Source: SAR116 cluster bacterium AG-426-I14 (GTDB taxonomy: Bacteria; Pseudomonadota; Alphaproteobacteria; Puniceispirillales; Marisalimonadaceae). Taken from it: a stretch of DNA of 64,000 nt. Within the stretch, counting starts at the first letter, position 1; each line of letters begins with the position of its first letter. A model generated the notes under the pieces. It was not told where the DNA came from, searched no databases, and saw only the letters and a list, made by a program, of their open reading frames with translations. Both the position numbers and the translations under genes were made by a program. The DNA is taken from assembly GCA_003210055.1 (NCBI GenBank), contig QCNS01000004.1:34403-98402 (forward strand), given 5' to 3'. Of the stretch, positions 42,452 through 52,740 are shown in pieces.

Positions 42452-43246
42452 ATGAACAAATTACAAAGATCTTTTGGAAAGTTAGACATAAAGTTTAGAA
42501 ATAATGATATAATTAAATTATTTCAAAAAGGCGCCTCAAAAGCTATAATTCCTAATGTTGATGATGCCTTACAACAAATGATTTTGATTAATACTGCAGG
42601 TGGAATTACTAGTGGTGATAATTATTCTACATCCATAGAGTTAGATAACTCTAGTATGTGTACTTCAACCCAAGCTGCTGAAAAAATATATAAAGGAATT
42701 TCTAATCCTGGAATAGTTGATGTTGAGGTTAATTTAAAAAATAATAGTAATATGTATTGGCTTCCTCAAGAAATGATATTATTCAATAATTGCAACATTC
42801 GCAGAAAAATTAATATAAATATTGAAGATAATTCAAATTTTTTGATGTCAGAAAGTATAGTTTTTGGCAGAACATCTATGAAAGAAAAATTCACTACTGG
42901 ACTATACTCTGACTCTTGGAAAATTCATAAAAATAAAAAGTTAGTTCATGTTGAGGCATCCAATACTAATGGATATACAGCGGATATTTTTGCAAAAGCT
43001 GCAACATTTAATAAGAATTGTGCAATTAACATTATTATTGGTATTGGAGATTTAATATTAAAAAAAGGAGAGATTATCAAAAATAATTTAAAAAATAGTA
43101 AAATGTCTCACTCTGAAGTTTCTATATGGGATGAAAAATTAATCATTAGAACTATTTCAATAGATAATTACCATCTAAGGTTTGCCCTAGAGAATATTTT
43201 GTCATATTTTTTTAGAAATAGCATACCAAAAATTTGGAGTATTTGA
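42452..43246 (+). CDS. ureD: Urease accessory protein UreD
   Basis: A 264-residue UreD/Ure[18 protein letters not shown] (about residue 50) and [13 protein letters not shown] (about 102) are the family signatures; [11 protein letters not shown] follows. UreD forms the UreDFG maturation complex on apo-urease and conducts nickel. It is the first gene of the urease operon, 138 bases after the divergent DUF1989 remnant, and its stop lies two bases before the ureA start. The upstream gap is AT-rich without an obvious NtrC or sigma-54 site. Confidence 0.93.
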   Translation: MNKLQRSFGKLDIKFRNNDIIKLFQKGASKAIIPNVDDALQQMILINTAGGITSGDNYSTSIELDNSSMCTSTQAAEKIYKGISNPGIVDVEVNLKNNSNMYWLPQEMILFNNCNIRRKININIEDNSNFLMSESIVFGRTSMKEKFTTGLYSDSWKIHKNKKLVHVEASNTNGYTADIFAKAATFNKNCAINIIIGIGDLILKKGEIIKNNLKNSKMSHSEVSIWDEKLIIRTISIDNYHLRFALENILSYFFRNSIPKIWSI

Positions 43247-43248
43247 AC

Positions 43249-43551
43249 ATGAAACTTTCACCGCGAGAAAAAGATAAACTACTTATAAGCCTTGCTGCCA
43301 TGGTTGCAAAAAATAGATTAGATAGAGGTATAAAACTGAATTACCCAGAGGCAATTGCAATTATTTCAGATTTTGTTGTTGAAGGTGCAAGAGATGGTAA
43401 AACTGTTGCTGAGTTAATGGAATTAGGAGCGCATGTAATTAAAAAGAAAAATTGCATGGATGGTATTGCAGATATGATAAATGAAGTACAAGTTGAAGCA
43501 ACTTTCCCAGATGGGACAAAACTAGTTACTGTTCACAAACCAATTAGATAA
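43249..43551 (+). CDS. ureA: Urease subunit gamma
   Basis: A 100-residue UreA, exactly the family's usual length when started at ATG 43249 ([12 protein letters not shown]). An upstream in-frame TTG would extend it into the ureD coding end without family support. It shows [28 protein letters not shown] and the C-terminal [17 protein letters not shown]. It is one of three structural subunits of the (UreABC)3 urease. Confidence 0.97.
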   Translation: MKLSPREKDKLLISLAAMVAKNRLDRGIKLNYPEAIAIISDFVVEGARDGKTVAELMELGAHVIKKKNCMDGIADMINEVQVEATFPDGTKLVTVHKPIR

Positions 43552-43561
43552 GGAAAATAAA

Positions 43562-43867
43562 ATGAAACCTGGAGAAATTATTCCTAAAAATGAAGATATA
43601 GAATTAAATCAAGGTAAAAAAACTTTTACATTAAAAATTTCAAATACAGGTGATAGACCGATCCAAGTTGGAAGTCATTACCATTTTTATGAGACTAATG
43701 AGTTTTTAGAATTTGATAGAAAAGTTTCTTATGGAAAAAGATTAGATATTCCATCCGGTACAGCTGTAAGATTTGAACCAGGCCAATCAAAAGATGTTAA
43801 GTTAATTGATATAAATGGATTAAAGAAAATTTTTGGATTTAACAAAAAAGTAATGGGTGATTTATAA
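43562..43867 (+). CDS. ureB: Urease subunit beta
   Basis: A 101-residue UreB starting [20 protein letters not shown], with the conserved [19 protein letters not shown] block and [18 protein letters not shown]. Normal length. AGGAAAA precedes the ATG, and its stop shares one base with the ureC start (TAATG), keeping the stoichiometry of subunits coupled. Confidence 0.97.
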   Translation: MKPGEIIPKNEDIELNQGKKTFTLKISNTGDRPIQVGSHYHFYETNEFLEFDRKVSYGKRLDIPSGTAVRFEPGQSKDVKLIDINGLKKIFGFNKKVMGDL

Positions 43868-45573
43868 TGGTAAAAATATCAAGATCTTCATATGCAGATA
43901 TGTATGGACCAACAACAGGTGATAAAGTAAGACTGGCTGATACTGAACTTTTTGTAGAAGTTGAAAATGATTTTACAACATACGGTGAGGAGGTAAAATT
44001 TGGTGGAGGCAAGGTTATTAGAGATGGTATGGGTCAATCTCAAATAAGTAGAGAAAAGGGTGCTGTTGATACTGTAATAACAAATGCATTAGTAATTGAT
44101 GTTAATGGAATTTATAAAGCTGATATTGGATTAAAGGATGGATTAATTAATTGTATTGGAAAAGCCGGAAATCCTGATACGCAATCAAATGTAAATATTA
44201 TTATTGGACCGGGTACAGAAGCAATAGCTGGAGAAGGAAAAATTGTTACAGCAGGAGGGTTTGATAGCCACATTCATTTTATTTGCCCTCAACAAATTGA
44301 TGATGCACTTCATTCAGGACTTACAACTATGCTAGGAGGCGGGACTGGACCTGCTCACGGAACATTAGCTACAACATGTACACCTGGTCCATGGCACATA
44401 AAAAGAATGATGCAATCCGCAGATGCTTTTTCTATGAATCTCGCTTTTGCCGGAAAAGGAAACTCTTCTCTACCAGAAGGACTAGAAGAACAGGTGGTCG
44501 GAGGAGCATCTGCCTTAAAACTTCATGAAGACTGGGGAACAACTCCAGGAGCAATTGATAATTGTCTTAATATCGCGGATAAACATGATGTTCAAGTCAT
44601 GATTCATACTGATACTTTAAACGAAAGTGGATTTGTTGAAAATACAATCAAAGCTATCAATAAGCGAACTATTCATGCTTTCCATACAGAAGGTGCTGGT
44701 GGGGGACATGCTCCAGATATAATTAAAGTTTGTGGAGAAGATTATGTTTTACCATCTTCAACAAATCCTACAAGACCCTATACAGTTAACACTATAGAAG
44801 AACACTTAGATATGCTCATGGTCTGTCATCACTTAGATAAATCAATACCTGAGGATGTAGCTTTTGCTGAAAGTAGAATAAGAAGGGAAACTATTGCAGC
44901 TGAAGATATTCTTCATGATATGGGAGCCTTTTCAATCATAGCGTCTGATAGTCAAGCAATGGGTAGAGTAGGTGAAGTTATTATAAGAACCTGGCAAACT
45001 GCTCATAAAATGAAAATTCAAAGAGGTAGGTTGCCTGAAGAAAAAGGTGAAAATGATAATTTTAGAGTAAAAAGATACATAGCAAAATATACTATTAATC
45101 CAGCAATAGCTCATGGAATTTCAAAACACATAGGAAGTATAGAAAATGGTAAACGTGCTGATTTGGTAGTCTGGGATCCAGCATTTTTTGGTGTTAAGCC
45201 TGAGATGATTTTGGTAGGTGGAAGCATAGCATGCTCTCAAATGGGAGATCCAAATGCTTCTATCCCTACTCCTCAACCAATTTATACACGTCCTATGTTT
45301 TCTTCATATGGAAGATCTCTAGAAATGTCATCTGTAACTTTCACAAGTCAAATTTGTTTAGAAAGACAATCACTAAAAAATGCTGGCTTAAAAAAAGAAC
45401 TAATACCTGTGGAAAATACCCGAAGTATCAACAAAAAAAATATGATTTTAAATAATACATGTCCTTCCATAGAAGTTGACTCAGAAACATATGAAGTAAG
45501 GGCAGATGGTGAAATAATAACATGTGATCCCGCAAAAGAATTACCTTTAGCTCAAAGATATTTTATGTATTAA
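43867..45573 (+). CDS. ureC: Urease subunit alpha (catalytic)
   Basis: A 568-residue catalytic subunit hydrolysing urea to ammonia and carbamate. Nickel ligands and catalysts are visible: H135 and H137 in SHIHF, the carbamylated lysine K218 in [30 protein letters not shown], the flap cysteine/histidines in [22 protein letters not shown], and the aspartate in [13 protein letters not shown]. All key residues are intact and the length is normal, so the enzyme should be functional. Cytoplasmic. Confidence 0.98.
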   Translation: MVKISRSSYADMYGPTTGDKVRLADTELFVEVENDFTTYGEEVKFGGGKVIRDGMGQSQISREKGAVDTVITNALVIDVNGIYKADIGLKDGLINCIGKAGNPDTQSNVNIIIGPGTEAIAGEGKIVTAGGFDSHIHFICPQQIDDALHSGLTTMLGGGTGPAHGTLATTCTPGPWHIKRMMQSADAFSMNLAFAGKGNSSLPEGLEEQVVGGASALKLHEDWGTTPGAIDNCLNIADKHDVQVMIHTDTLNESGFVENTIKAINKRTIHAFHTEGAGGGHAPDIIKVCGEDYVLPSSTNPTRPYTVNTIEEHLDMLMVCHHLDKSIPEDVAFAESRIRRETIAAEDILHDMGAFSIIASDSQAMGRVGEVIIRTWQTAHKMKIQRGRLPEEKGENDNFRVKRYIAKYTINPAIAHGISKHIGSIENGKRADLVVWDPAFFGVKPEMILVGGSIACSQMGDPNASIPTPQPIYTRPMFSSYGRSLEMSSVTFTSQICLERQSLKNAGLKKELIPVENTRSINKKNMILNNTCPSIEVDSETYEVRADGEIITCDPAKELPLAQRYFMY

Positions 45574-45583
45574 ATCAAAGTCT

Positions 45584-46027
45584 ATGGAAAAGTGTTATTT
45601 AATTATTGATAAAATCGATAAAAATAAAATTTCTGATACTATATCTTTAACATATGAAGAACGATTCCTTAGGAGAAAAAAACTTACTTCGGATAATGGT
45701 CTTGAATTTTTAGTTAATTTACCTGAAACTAAATCGTTATCCCAAAATCAAGCATTTAAACTTGATAATGATGAATTGATAATCATTAAATTAAAAAAAG
45801 AGAAGTTATTAGAAATTACTGGTGAAAATTTAATGCAATTAATTTGGCATATTGGTAACAGACATATTCCTTGTGAAATTAAAAAAAATAAAATTTTTAT
45901 TCAAAATGATAAAGTTATTGAAAATATGATTAAAAAGTTAGGCGGTAAAATAAAATTAGTAGAACAAACCTTTACTCCCGAAGGAGGGGCATACGGCATT
46001 GGAAGAACACATAGCCACAAACATTGA
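45584..46027 (+). CDS. ureE: Urease accessory protein UreE (nickel metallochaperone)
   Basis: A 147-residue UreE with an N-terminal peptide-binding-like domain (LTYEERFLRRKKLTSDNG) and the C-terminal metal-binding domain with LMQLIWHIGNRHIPCEI. The tail ends [10 protein letters not shown], so it has only a short His cluster rather than the long poly-His tail of Klebsiella UreE. It donates nickel to UreG. The end overlaps the ureF start by 29 bases. Confidence 0.92.
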   Translation: MEKCYLIIDKIDKNKISDTISLTYEERFLRRKKLTSDNGLEFLVNLPETKSLSQNQAFKLDNDELIIIKLKKEKLLEITGENLMQLIWHIGNRHIPCEIKKNKIFIQNDKVIENMIKKLGGKIKLVEQTFTPEGGAYGIGRTHSHKH

Positions 46028-46673
46028 AGATATATCTAATGAAAATTTGCAAAGTTCTCTGCAGATATTGCAAACTTGGTTTTCACCTTCTTTTCCTATC
46101 GGCAGTTATTCTTACTCGCATGGTTTAGAAGCAATGATAGAAGATAATTTAATTCTAAATAAAGAAGATATTCAAGATTATATAAATTGCTTGCTGTTCT
46201 ATGGAACATGTAAAAATGATATAATTTTGATCAAATATTCATATTTTGGAGAAGAATTAAATGATTTTGCTCTTTCATTATGCGCCTCAAAAGAGAGAAA
46301 AATCGAAACGCTTGAAATGGGAAATGCATTCAGAAAAGTTTTAAAAGATAGTTGGAATTATAAGTTACCAAAAAATACGGCTTATCCCATATGCGTAGGA
46401 AAAGCGTCAAATTATTTTAAAATACCTTTGAAGTTTACACTAAATTTTTATTTACAATCTTTTATATCAAATATCGTTAATGTATGTGTGAAACACATAC
46501 CTATTGGACAAAAAATAGGACAAGATTGCATAGTTAGTTCGCTAAAGTTAATCAATAATTTTGTTAACAAAAGTAATGACTTTACTCTGGATGATCTAGG
46601 AGGAATTTGCTTTAATAGTGATTTGTATAGTATTAAGCATGAAAGACTGTCAACTAGGATTTATAAAACATGA
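45999..46673 (+). CDS. ureF: Urease accessory protein UreF
   Basis: A 224-residue all-helical UreF with [25 protein letters not shown] near the N-terminus and [23 protein letters not shown] later. It bridges UreD and UreG during urease activation. The start is uncertain: TTG at 45999, within the ureE end and with a GGAGGGG run upstream, or TTG at 46047. Its stop overlaps the ureG start by four bases. Confidence 0.92.
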   Translation: MEEHIATNIEDISNENLQSSLQILQTWFSPSFPIGSYSYSHGLEAMIEDNLILNKEDIQDYINCLLFYGTCKNDIILIKYSYFGEELNDFALSLCASKERKIETLEMGNAFRKVLKDSWNYKLPKNTAYPICVGKASNYFKIPLKFTLNFYLQSFISNIVNVCVKHIPIGQKIGQDCIVSSLKLINNFVNKSNDFTLDDLGGICFNSDLYSIKHERLSTRIYKT

Positions 46674-47281
46674 ATAATATAAATGGACCATTAAAAGTAG
46701 GTATTGGAGGACCTGTTGGTGCAGGCAAAACAAGTCTAACTGCAGCACTTTGTAAAAATATGTCTCAAAAAGTATCTATGGCAGTTATTTCAAATGATAT
46801 TTACACTAAAGAGGACGCAGAATTTTTAATGAAGAACCAAGCTCTTCCACTAGATAGAATTAAAGGTGTTGAAACTGGTGGTTGTCCTCATACTGCAATT
46901 CGAGAAGATGCCTCAATTAATATGTTGGCTGTTGAAGAAATGAAACACAAATTTCCAGATTTAGAATTAATTCTTATTGAATCTGGCGGGGATAATTTAG
47001 CTGCAACATTCAGCCCTGAATTAGTCGACTTATCTATTTATGTAATTGATGTTGGGATGGGTGGTGACATACCTAGAAAAGGTGGTCCAGCTATACAGAA
47101 ATCTGATCTACTTATTATAAATAAAACTGATCTAGCTCCATACGTAGAAGTTGATTTATCTAAAATGAAAACAGATGTTGAAATAGCTCGTAAGGGATTG
47201 CCCTATGTCTTTGGAGAAATGAAAAACTCAAAAGGGATTGAGAGAATTTCCGATTTTCTTTTCTCTTCAGGTGGTCTTTAA
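46670..47281 (+). CDS. ureG: Urease accessory GTPase UreG
   Basis: A 203-residue SIMIBI GTPase. P-loop [14 protein letters not shown] (residues 7-20), the nickel-binding CPH in [15 protein letters not shown] (about 65-79), [14 protein letters not shown], and the guanine-specificity NKTD motif are complete. It drives nickel insertion into urease by GTP hydrolysis. It is the last gene of the operon, and its 3' end overlaps the convergent MFS gene by 15 bases. Confidence 0.97.
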   Translation: MNNINGPLKVGIGGPVGAGKTSLTAALCKNMSQKVSMAVISNDIYTKEDAEFLMKNQALPLDRIKGVETGGCPHTAIREDASINMLAVEEMKHKFPDLELILIESGGDNLAATFSPELVDLSIYVIDVGMGGDIPRKGGPAIQKSDLLIINKTDLAPYVEVDLSKMKTDVEIARKGLPYVFGEMKNSKGIERISDFLFSSGGL

Positions 47282-48475
47282 TTTAAGTTTTTTTTCATTT
47301 GGCAAAATTAAAGCAGAAATAATAACAAAAACTGCCAAAATTGATAATACTTTCAAAAGGTCATTAAAACTAAAACCACTTTTCAAAAATATTGATGTTA
47401 AAGGCAAAACGCTTGCACCTGCACAAAGATTTATTAAAAATTTAACTGATAAAACTCTTGCTCTCCACTTATCATCAATATATCTCACTAAAATAGCATC
47501 AGTTATTGGAACCTGACCAAATACAAATAACATTGCCATTAAAATTACAAACAAAAAAATATAATCGAAATAAAAACTTGAAATATAAATTAATATAAAT
47601 TGACCTAATCCCATTATTGCCAAAACATACTTTGGTGGAAACCTATCAATTAAAAGACCAACTCCAATTTGAGAAAATGAAGCAATTGCATAAACTAGCC
47701 CAGCTAAAATTCCAGTTATAGCAATATCTGTTGTAATACCATTTAAATTCACTTCAAATAATCTAGGTATTAAAAATGTTAGAGAACCAAATACAAAACC
47801 ACCTGCCAATGTAGTCATTGTTAAAGAGGAAAGTACAATTTTCCAACCATCGGCAAACGAACTTTTTTCGAATTTACTTTCTTTTTTTTGTGCTTGATTA
47901 ATTTTTAATTCAATAAAACCATAAAATTGAATCACACCAAAAACTAAGCATATTATTGCTGGTACAAGAAAACCTGTTCTCCAATCTGAATAAACAATTA
48001 AAAATCCTGTTAATACAGGCGCTGCAGCAACACCCATGTTTCCCCATACTCCATTTATACCCAACCTAAAACCAACTTTATCAGTATTTCTTATTAGCAT
48101 TGCTATTCCCACAGGATGAAAAATTGCTGCAAAAAAACCTATAATACCAAGCGATATACCCAACATGAAAGTCGATGATGAGAAAAAACACATCAAGGAA
48201 CCAAGCCCCACACCAAATGGATAAATTGTAATGATTATAGATCGAGAATATTTATCTGCCAACCAACCTGCTAAAGGGGAGGCGGCACCAAAGAGAAACA
48301 TTCCTAAAGTTCCATAAACTATAATTTCATCATATGTTAAACCAAATTCTCTTCCAGCATCAAAGGCTGACTTAGCAAAAATCAACATCATAAAATGATC
48401 TAAAAAATGACCAATATTTATATAAGTATCTGGGAGTACTAGGTTTCGGGAATGTTTTAAATTAAATAATCTCAC
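47267..48475 (-). CDS. MFS transporter (Fsr/fosmidomycin-resistance-like)
   Basis: A 402-residue carrier with about twelve helices. It contains [22 protein letters not shown] in the first half, the histidine-proline-containing [15 protein letters not shown] typical of Fsr-like MFS proteins, and [17 protein letters not shown] in the second half. The substrate is unknown and could be an exported compound. It is convergent with ureG and transcribed leftward alone, 28 bases after the nitroreductase gene end, so possibly with it. Confidence 0.83.
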   Translation of the reverse strand: MRLFNLKHSRNLVLPDTYINIGHFLDHFMMLIFAKSAFDAGREFGLTYDEIIVYGTLGMFLFGAASPLAGWLADKYSRSIIITIYPFGVGLGSLMCFFSSSTFMLGISLGIIGFFAAIFHPVGIAMLIRNTDKVGFRLGINGVWGNMGVAAAPVLTGFLIVYSDWRTGFLVPAIICLVFGVIQFYGFIELKINQAQKKESKFEKSSFADGWKIVLSSLTMTTLAGGFVFGSLTFLIPRLFEVNLNGITTDIAITGILAGLVYAIASFSQIGVGLLIDRFPPKYVLAIMGLGQFILIYISSFYFDYIFLFVILMAMLFVFGQVPITDAILVRYIDDKWRARVLSVKFLINLCAGASVLPLTSIFLKSGFSFNDLLKVLSILAVFVIISALILPNEKKLKLKTT

Positions 48476-48503
48476 AGTTAAATATATTAAAGTTAAATCA
48501 TAT

Positions 48504-49175
48504 CTACTTTAAAAAAGTAGTAAACTTTTCAAAAGGTAACTTTTCAACTCTCAATTCGTTTTCAGGAGCTGAAGTATCTTCATAACCAATTGAAACGGCA
48601 CAAACTAACATTTCATTTTCATGAAAGTTTAATTCTCTACTAATCAAAGTATGAAATCTCGTGAATGCAACTTGTCCACAAGTATGTAAACCCTCTCCTC
48701 TTGCACCTACAAGAATACTCTGAATAAACATACCCAAATCAATAAAAGTTCCTTCTGCTAATCTTCTATCCATAGTGATAAACATACCAACTGGTGCTCC
48801 AAAAAAATAAAAGTTCTCTTGCATCTGTTTATCTCTAGCCTCATAGTCATCCCTCGATATATTTAAAAGTTTATATAATTCAAATCCTACTGCTCTTCTC
48901 CTTGAAATATAAGGTTCAAACCATTCTGTAGGATAATAGTCAAATTCTTGTTTGAAATTCTTCACTTCACCACTTTTTATGGACTCAATAATTGTATTAG
49001 TAATTTTTTCTTTTTTTTCTCCTTCAACCACATAAACATGCCATGGTTGAATATTATGTCCACTAGGTGCAAATGCTGCACCTGCCAAAATTTTTTCAAT
49101 TTTTTCCTTTGCTACATTAGTAGGCAAAAATCTTCTAATTGATCTTCTACTAATCAAAGCTTCATGAGTTTCCAT
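48504..49175 (-). CDS. Nitroreductase family FMN enzyme
   Basis: A 223-residue nitroreductase: SRRSIRRF at residues 9-16 (FMN phosphate binding), APSGHNIQPWHVYVVEG (about 35-51), and GARGEGLHTCGQVAF near 150. The family reduces nitroaromatics, quinones or flavins with NAD(P)H; the PSGHN variant resembles subgroup enzymes acting on small organics. It is upstream of the MFS carrier in the same direction. Substrate is not determined. Confidence 0.9.
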   Translation of the reverse strand: METHEALISRRSIRRFLPTNVAKEKIEKILAGAAFAPSGHNIQPWHVYVVEGEKKEKITNTIIESIKSGEVKNFKQEFDYYPTEWFEPYISRRRAVGFELYKLLNISRDDYEARDKQMQENFYFFGAPVGMFITMDRRLAEGTFIDLGMFIQSILVGARGEGLHTCGQVAFTRFHTLISRELNFHENEMLVCAVSIGYEDTSAPENELRVEKLPFEKFTTFLK

Positions 49176-49215
49176 AAAAATATCCCTTAATCAAATTATA
49201 ATTAAATAAGTTAAT

Positions 49216-49911
49216 TTAATTATTAATTTTTTCCATAAAAATATTTCGAAAAAATATTATTTTTTCTAGTTTTTCATATAGTTTTGGTTGATTATTTTTT
49301 ACATGTAATTTTAAATTATTGTCCTTTATCTTAGATATTTTTAAATTTTCTGTTTTTTTGTCTTGAATTTTCCAGTTTGCTAAAACTTTTTTATGATATT
49401 TCACATTTTTGTTTGGATTAGATGAATGATAACGTTTTATTGCTTCTGTCCAAGACTTATGATCAGACTTTAATTTGTACAAAAATGATGTTGCATAGGA
49501 GATATTAGTCTTTGGGTCTATTGAGTCAGAAATTTTTTTAAAATACTTACCATGCCATTTCAAATTAACCTGCATACAACCTACATCAAAATCAAAATTA
49601 CCTTCTTCAATCTGAGAGTTTAAAAATTTAAGCATTTGTTTTTTGTTATCAAAAAATAAACTTTTAGTTTTGATGTTAATTGTCCAAGGCCAAATTATAG
49701 GTTTAGATTTATTTATATATCTTCCAGACTCGGTTAGGCCTATGGCAGTTAACAAACCTTTAGGAATATCTATTTGTCTTTCGATTTCCAAGATATTTTT
49801 TTCACATACATTATTGACGCTGGAAAATACTTGAAATGGAAATAGAATTATTATTAAAAAAAATAAAATTTTAAAATATTTTACTTTTTGAATAAATTGA
49901 TAAATGAACAT
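49216..49911 (-). CDS. Lytic transglycosylase SLT-domain protein
   Basis: A 231-residue exported protein. The N-terminal hydrophobic segment (ILFFLIIILFPFQVFSS) is a signal peptide or anchor. The goose-lysozyme-like SLT domain has the catalytic glutamate in AIGLTESGRYI (about residue 62) and the block DFDVGCMQVNLKWHGKYF. It cleaves peptidoglycan glycan strands. The lysine-rich C-terminal 50 residues have no motif. The DVGCMQVN form is the usual alphaproteobacterial one. It stands alone, 40 bases from its neighbours. Confidence 0.88.
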   Translation of the reverse strand: MFIYQFIQKVKYFKILFFLIIILFPFQVFSSVNNVCEKNILEIERQIDIPKGLLTAIGLTESGRYINKSKPIIWPWTINIKTKSLFFDNKKQMLKFLNSQIEEGNFDFDVGCMQVNLKWHGKYFKKISDSIDPKTNISYATSFLYKLKSDHKSWTEAIKRYHSSNPNKNVKYHKKVLANWKIQDKKTENLKISKIKDNNLKLHVKNNQPKLYEKLEKIIFFRNIFMEKINN

Positions 49912-49952
49912 TTAAAATTTGTGCAATTAAGGTGCCAAACAATAAAGTCATT

Positions 49953-50738
49953 TTATCTTAATTTTTTAAAATCTGCTTTTCTTTTTTCGAGAAAAGAATC
50001 TATGCCTTCAATGCTTTCTTTATCTCCTTGAGACTCTACCATTAATTTTGCCTCAAGTTCCATTTGCTCATAAAAATCGTTTTTATAAGCTTCTCCATTC
50101 AACAATTTAATTCTTCTCATTGAATTATAAGGCAAGTTTTCAAATTTTTTTGAAAATTCTAATGCATCTTCTTTAACAAAACCTTTTTTAGATAAAACAT
50201 TGATCATGCCAAATTGCTGAAGTTTATTTGAATTAATTTTATCACCCAAAAGAGACATTTCTGATAACATTTGTTTTGGTAAAATTTCAGCTAAAAGTTT
50301 TGTAACCCCTCCATCTGGAGTTAACCCTATTTTTACATAGGCCAGCGAAAAAAAAGCATTATCTGCCATAATTAAAAAGTCACAAGCCATTGCAAGTGAT
50401 ACTCCAGCCCCAGCAGCCCCACCCTCTACAGCTGCTATAGTTGGTTTTTTACAATTTCTTATAGAGGAGATAGTACTATTTAATACTGTAAGAGTACTTA
50501 ACCTATCTTCAATAGACATATCTCTCCTTTTTTTAAGATTATTTAGATCTCCTCCTGCACAAAAAAAATTTCCTTCTCCATAGATTATAATAGAAGAAAC
50601 AGAATTATCATCTTCACCTTTTTTTATAGCGTTTTGAAGTTCATCATGAAAACCAGGTACCATTGAATTTCTTGTTTTTACATTATTTAGAGAAATCAAA
50701 AAAGTGCAGTTAATTTTATGTTCTTTTATTATTGTCAT
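49953..50738 (-). CDS. Enoyl-CoA hydratase/isomerase family protein
   Basis: A 261-residue crotonase. Oxyanion-hole segments are FFCAGGDLNNLKKR (about residue 60) and AVEGGAAGAGVSLAMACDFLI (about 104-124); SLAYVKIGLTPDGGVTKLLAEIL carries the second catalytic region, with Asp in place of one glutamate as in isomerases. It differs clearly from the crotonase at 32212. Transcribed leftward; the 72-base gap to the divergent glycerate kinase gene holds only AT-rich DNA. Confidence 0.9.
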   Translation of the reverse strand: MTIIKEHKINCTFLISLNNVKTRNSMVPGFHDELQNAIKKGEDDNSVSSIIIYGEGNFFCAGGDLNNLKKRRDMSIEDRLSTLTVLNSTISSIRNCKKPTIAAVEGGAAGAGVSLAMACDFLIMADNAFFSLAYVKIGLTPDGGVTKLLAEILPKQMLSEMSLLGDKINSNKLQQFGMINVLSKKGFVKEDALEFSKKFENLPYNSMRRIKLLNGEAYKNDFYEQMELEAKLMVESQGDKESIEGIDSFLEKRKADFKKLR

Positions 50739-50810
50739 TGTTTACTCTTTATAAAATTCTATTATTGTATTTAAGTTATAAGTTGCTCAATACAGATATT
50801 AACAATTTTA

Positions 50811-52064
50811 ATGCAAAATATAAAAGAAACTTTATTAAAAATCATGTTCGCCGCATTAAGGGCGTCAAAACCAGAAGGTAATTTTAAATACATACCTAGT
50901 AAGCCAGAAGGTAAAACAATAATTTTAGGTGCAGGAAAAGCATCAGCTAGCATGGCTAGAGCTTTTGAGCAAATATACCCTCACAAAATTGAAGGACTAG
51001 TTGTTACAAGATATGGTCACAGTGATAAAACAAAATATATAAAAGTTTTGGAAGCTTCTCATCCAATACCTGATAGGAATGGATTAAATGCAACTAATAA
51101 AATAATTGAATTAGCTCGAAAAGCTACGGATAAAGATTTAGTCATTTTTTTAATTTCAGGTGGAGCCTCTGCCTTATTATTTTCACCAATTAAAGGGATA
51201 AGTTTTGAAGAAAAACAATACCTAAATAACATGCTTCTCAAGTCAGGCGCGCGGATAAATGAAATCAACATTGTACGTCAATCTATTTCTGCCATAAAAG
51301 GTGGTAGGCTCTCTCATTTAATCAATCCCTCGAATTTAATTACTTACGCTATTTCAGATATACCCGGCGATGATCCTAAATTTATAGGTTCAGGGCCAAC
51401 AGTAAACTCTGATGTAAAAGTAGAAGACGCAATTAGAATTTTAAAAAAATATAAAATTGATATTAGCCCAAATATATTAAAAATTATTAAAAAAAATAAT
51501 ATACCTATTACTAATGAAACACCTTTTTATTTTGTTTCAACTCCCATGATGGCTCTTGAAGCTGCAAAAAAAGAAGCTTCAAAAATTGGATTTTTACCTT
51601 TTATTTTAACTGACAAACTCGAGGGTGAAGCCTATGAGGAAGGTAGAAAAATGGCTGAATTAGCTATCAAAATTAAATACGAAGGAAAATATAAAAATAT
51701 GTTTTTAGATAAACCAATTGTTCTTTTATCAGGTGGTGAAACTACAGTAACTGTAAAAGGAAGTGGCTATGGTGGAAGAAATTCTGAGTTTATGCTTTCA
51801 ATGGCTAAAAAATTAAATGGATTAAATGGTATTTATAGTCTTGCTATTGATACTGATGGGATAGATGGAAATATGGATAATGCAGGTAGTTATATTTCTC
51901 CTCAAACTTTAAAAAAGGCTAATGAAAAAAATCTAAATTTGGACAAGTTTTTAAAATTAAATGATTCGTATACATTTTTTAAAGAAATTGATGATTTAAT
52001 AATAACCAAGCCTACATTAACAAATGTAAATGATTTTAGAGCAGTTTTGATTTTACCTTCTTGA
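50811..52064 (+). CDS. Glycerate 2-kinase (GckA/TtuD, MOFRL family)
   Basis: A 417-residue glycerate kinase of the GckA/TtuD type: IILGAGKASASMARAFEQ, VVTRYGHSD, LEASHPIPDRNGLNAT, LISGGASALLFSP, ISDIPGDDPKFIGSGPT and the MOFRL-domain block LLSGGETTVTVKGSGYGGRNSEF with SLAIDTDGIDG. It phosphorylates D-glycerate to 2-phosphoglycerate, joining tartrate, serine-cycle or glyoxylate routes to glycolysis. It lacks hydroxypyruvate reductase as a neighbour, but a tartrate/malate-type dehydrogenase is at 61113, whose product may feed it (inference). Confidence 0.93.
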   Translation: MQNIKETLLKIMFAALRASKPEGNFKYIPSKPEGKTIILGAGKASASMARAFEQIYPHKIEGLVVTRYGHSDKTKYIKVLEASHPIPDRNGLNATNKIIELARKATDKDLVIFLISGGASALLFSPIKGISFEEKQYLNNMLLKSGARINEINIVRQSISAIKGGRLSHLINPSNLITYAISDIPGDDPKFIGSGPTVNSDVKVEDAIRILKKYKIDISPNILKIIKKNNIPITNETPFYFVSTPMMALEAAKKEASKIGFLPFILTDKLEGEAYEEGRKMAELAIKIKYEGKYKNMFLDKPIVLLSGGETTVTVKGSGYGGRNSEFMLSMAKKLNGLNGIYSLAIDTDGIDGNMDNAGSYISPQTLKKANEKNLNLDKFLKLNDSYTFFKEIDDLIITKPTLTNVNDFRAVLILPS

Positions 52065-52066
52065 AG

Positions 52067-52672
52067 TTAATCTTTAGGTAATGTTTCAACATATCCGGGT
52101 ACCACTAATTTACTTTTTTCATGCCATTCTAGTAAATGTTTCATATCTTTTTCCCAATTGAAAATATTTCTGAAGTTTAAATAGTCTAATGCAACAATCA
52201 AACCTATATGAGATGCGTTAACTTTCGATAAAATTTCCCAATTTGAAACATTTAGATTTAGAGACATTAATGAATGTTTAATTTTACTTATTTGAAGTTC
52301 TTGCCATATTTTTGAAGGTTTACTGTCTCCTGCATATCTATTTGAATAAACAAATAAAAGTGCAGCATCAATTATACCTTCAGTTAGAGCACATTTTGTC
52401 ATTACTATATCTCTTTCTTTACCTTCTATAGGTATAAGTGAACCCTCTAATCTATTGAAATAATCTATTATTACTCGACTATCAAATAAATAATCTCCAT
52501 TTGGTTTCATTAAAATTGGTATTTTATTAAGTGGGTTTTTTGATTTTAAATCTTGAAAAAATTTGTTTTCCGAACTTACTAAATCTATTTCATGATTAAT
52601 TTTTATTGAATAGGCTGCAAGCATTACTTTCCTTACATAAGGTGAAGCTGGACTATATGTTAATTTATACAT
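52067..52672 (-). CDS. Glutathione S-transferase family protein
   Basis: A 201-residue GST: the N-terminal thioredoxin-like domain has TYSPASPYVRKVMLAAY with the catalytic Ser region, NPLNKIPILMKPNG (cis-Pro) and YLFDSRVIIDYFN (the ESxxI-like glutathione-binding position reads DSR). An all-helical C-terminal domain follows. It conjugates or reduces with glutathione; substrate unknown. Stop-to-stop gap of two bases with the glycerate kinase gene. Confidence 0.9.
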   Translation of the reverse strand: MYKLTYSPASPYVRKVMLAAYSIKINHEIDLVSSENKFFQDLKSKNPLNKIPILMKPNGDYLFDSRVIIDYFNRLEGSLIPIEGKERDIVMTKCALTEGIIDAALLFVYSNRYAGDSKPSKIWQELQISKIKHSLMSLNLNVSNWEILSKVNASHIGLIVALDYLNFRNIFNWEKDMKHLLEWHEKSKLVVPGYVETLPKD

Positions 52673-52740
52673 GTGAAATCCTTAAATTTTATTTATAAAA
52701 TAAATTTATAAATTTTGACTAAGATGTTAAATAATAATTT

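Noticed and set aside
47238..47516. 92-codon plus-strand frame running from the end of ureG into the MFS gene
   Set aside because: It is the antisense of the MFS C-terminus; no start signal or family resemblance.
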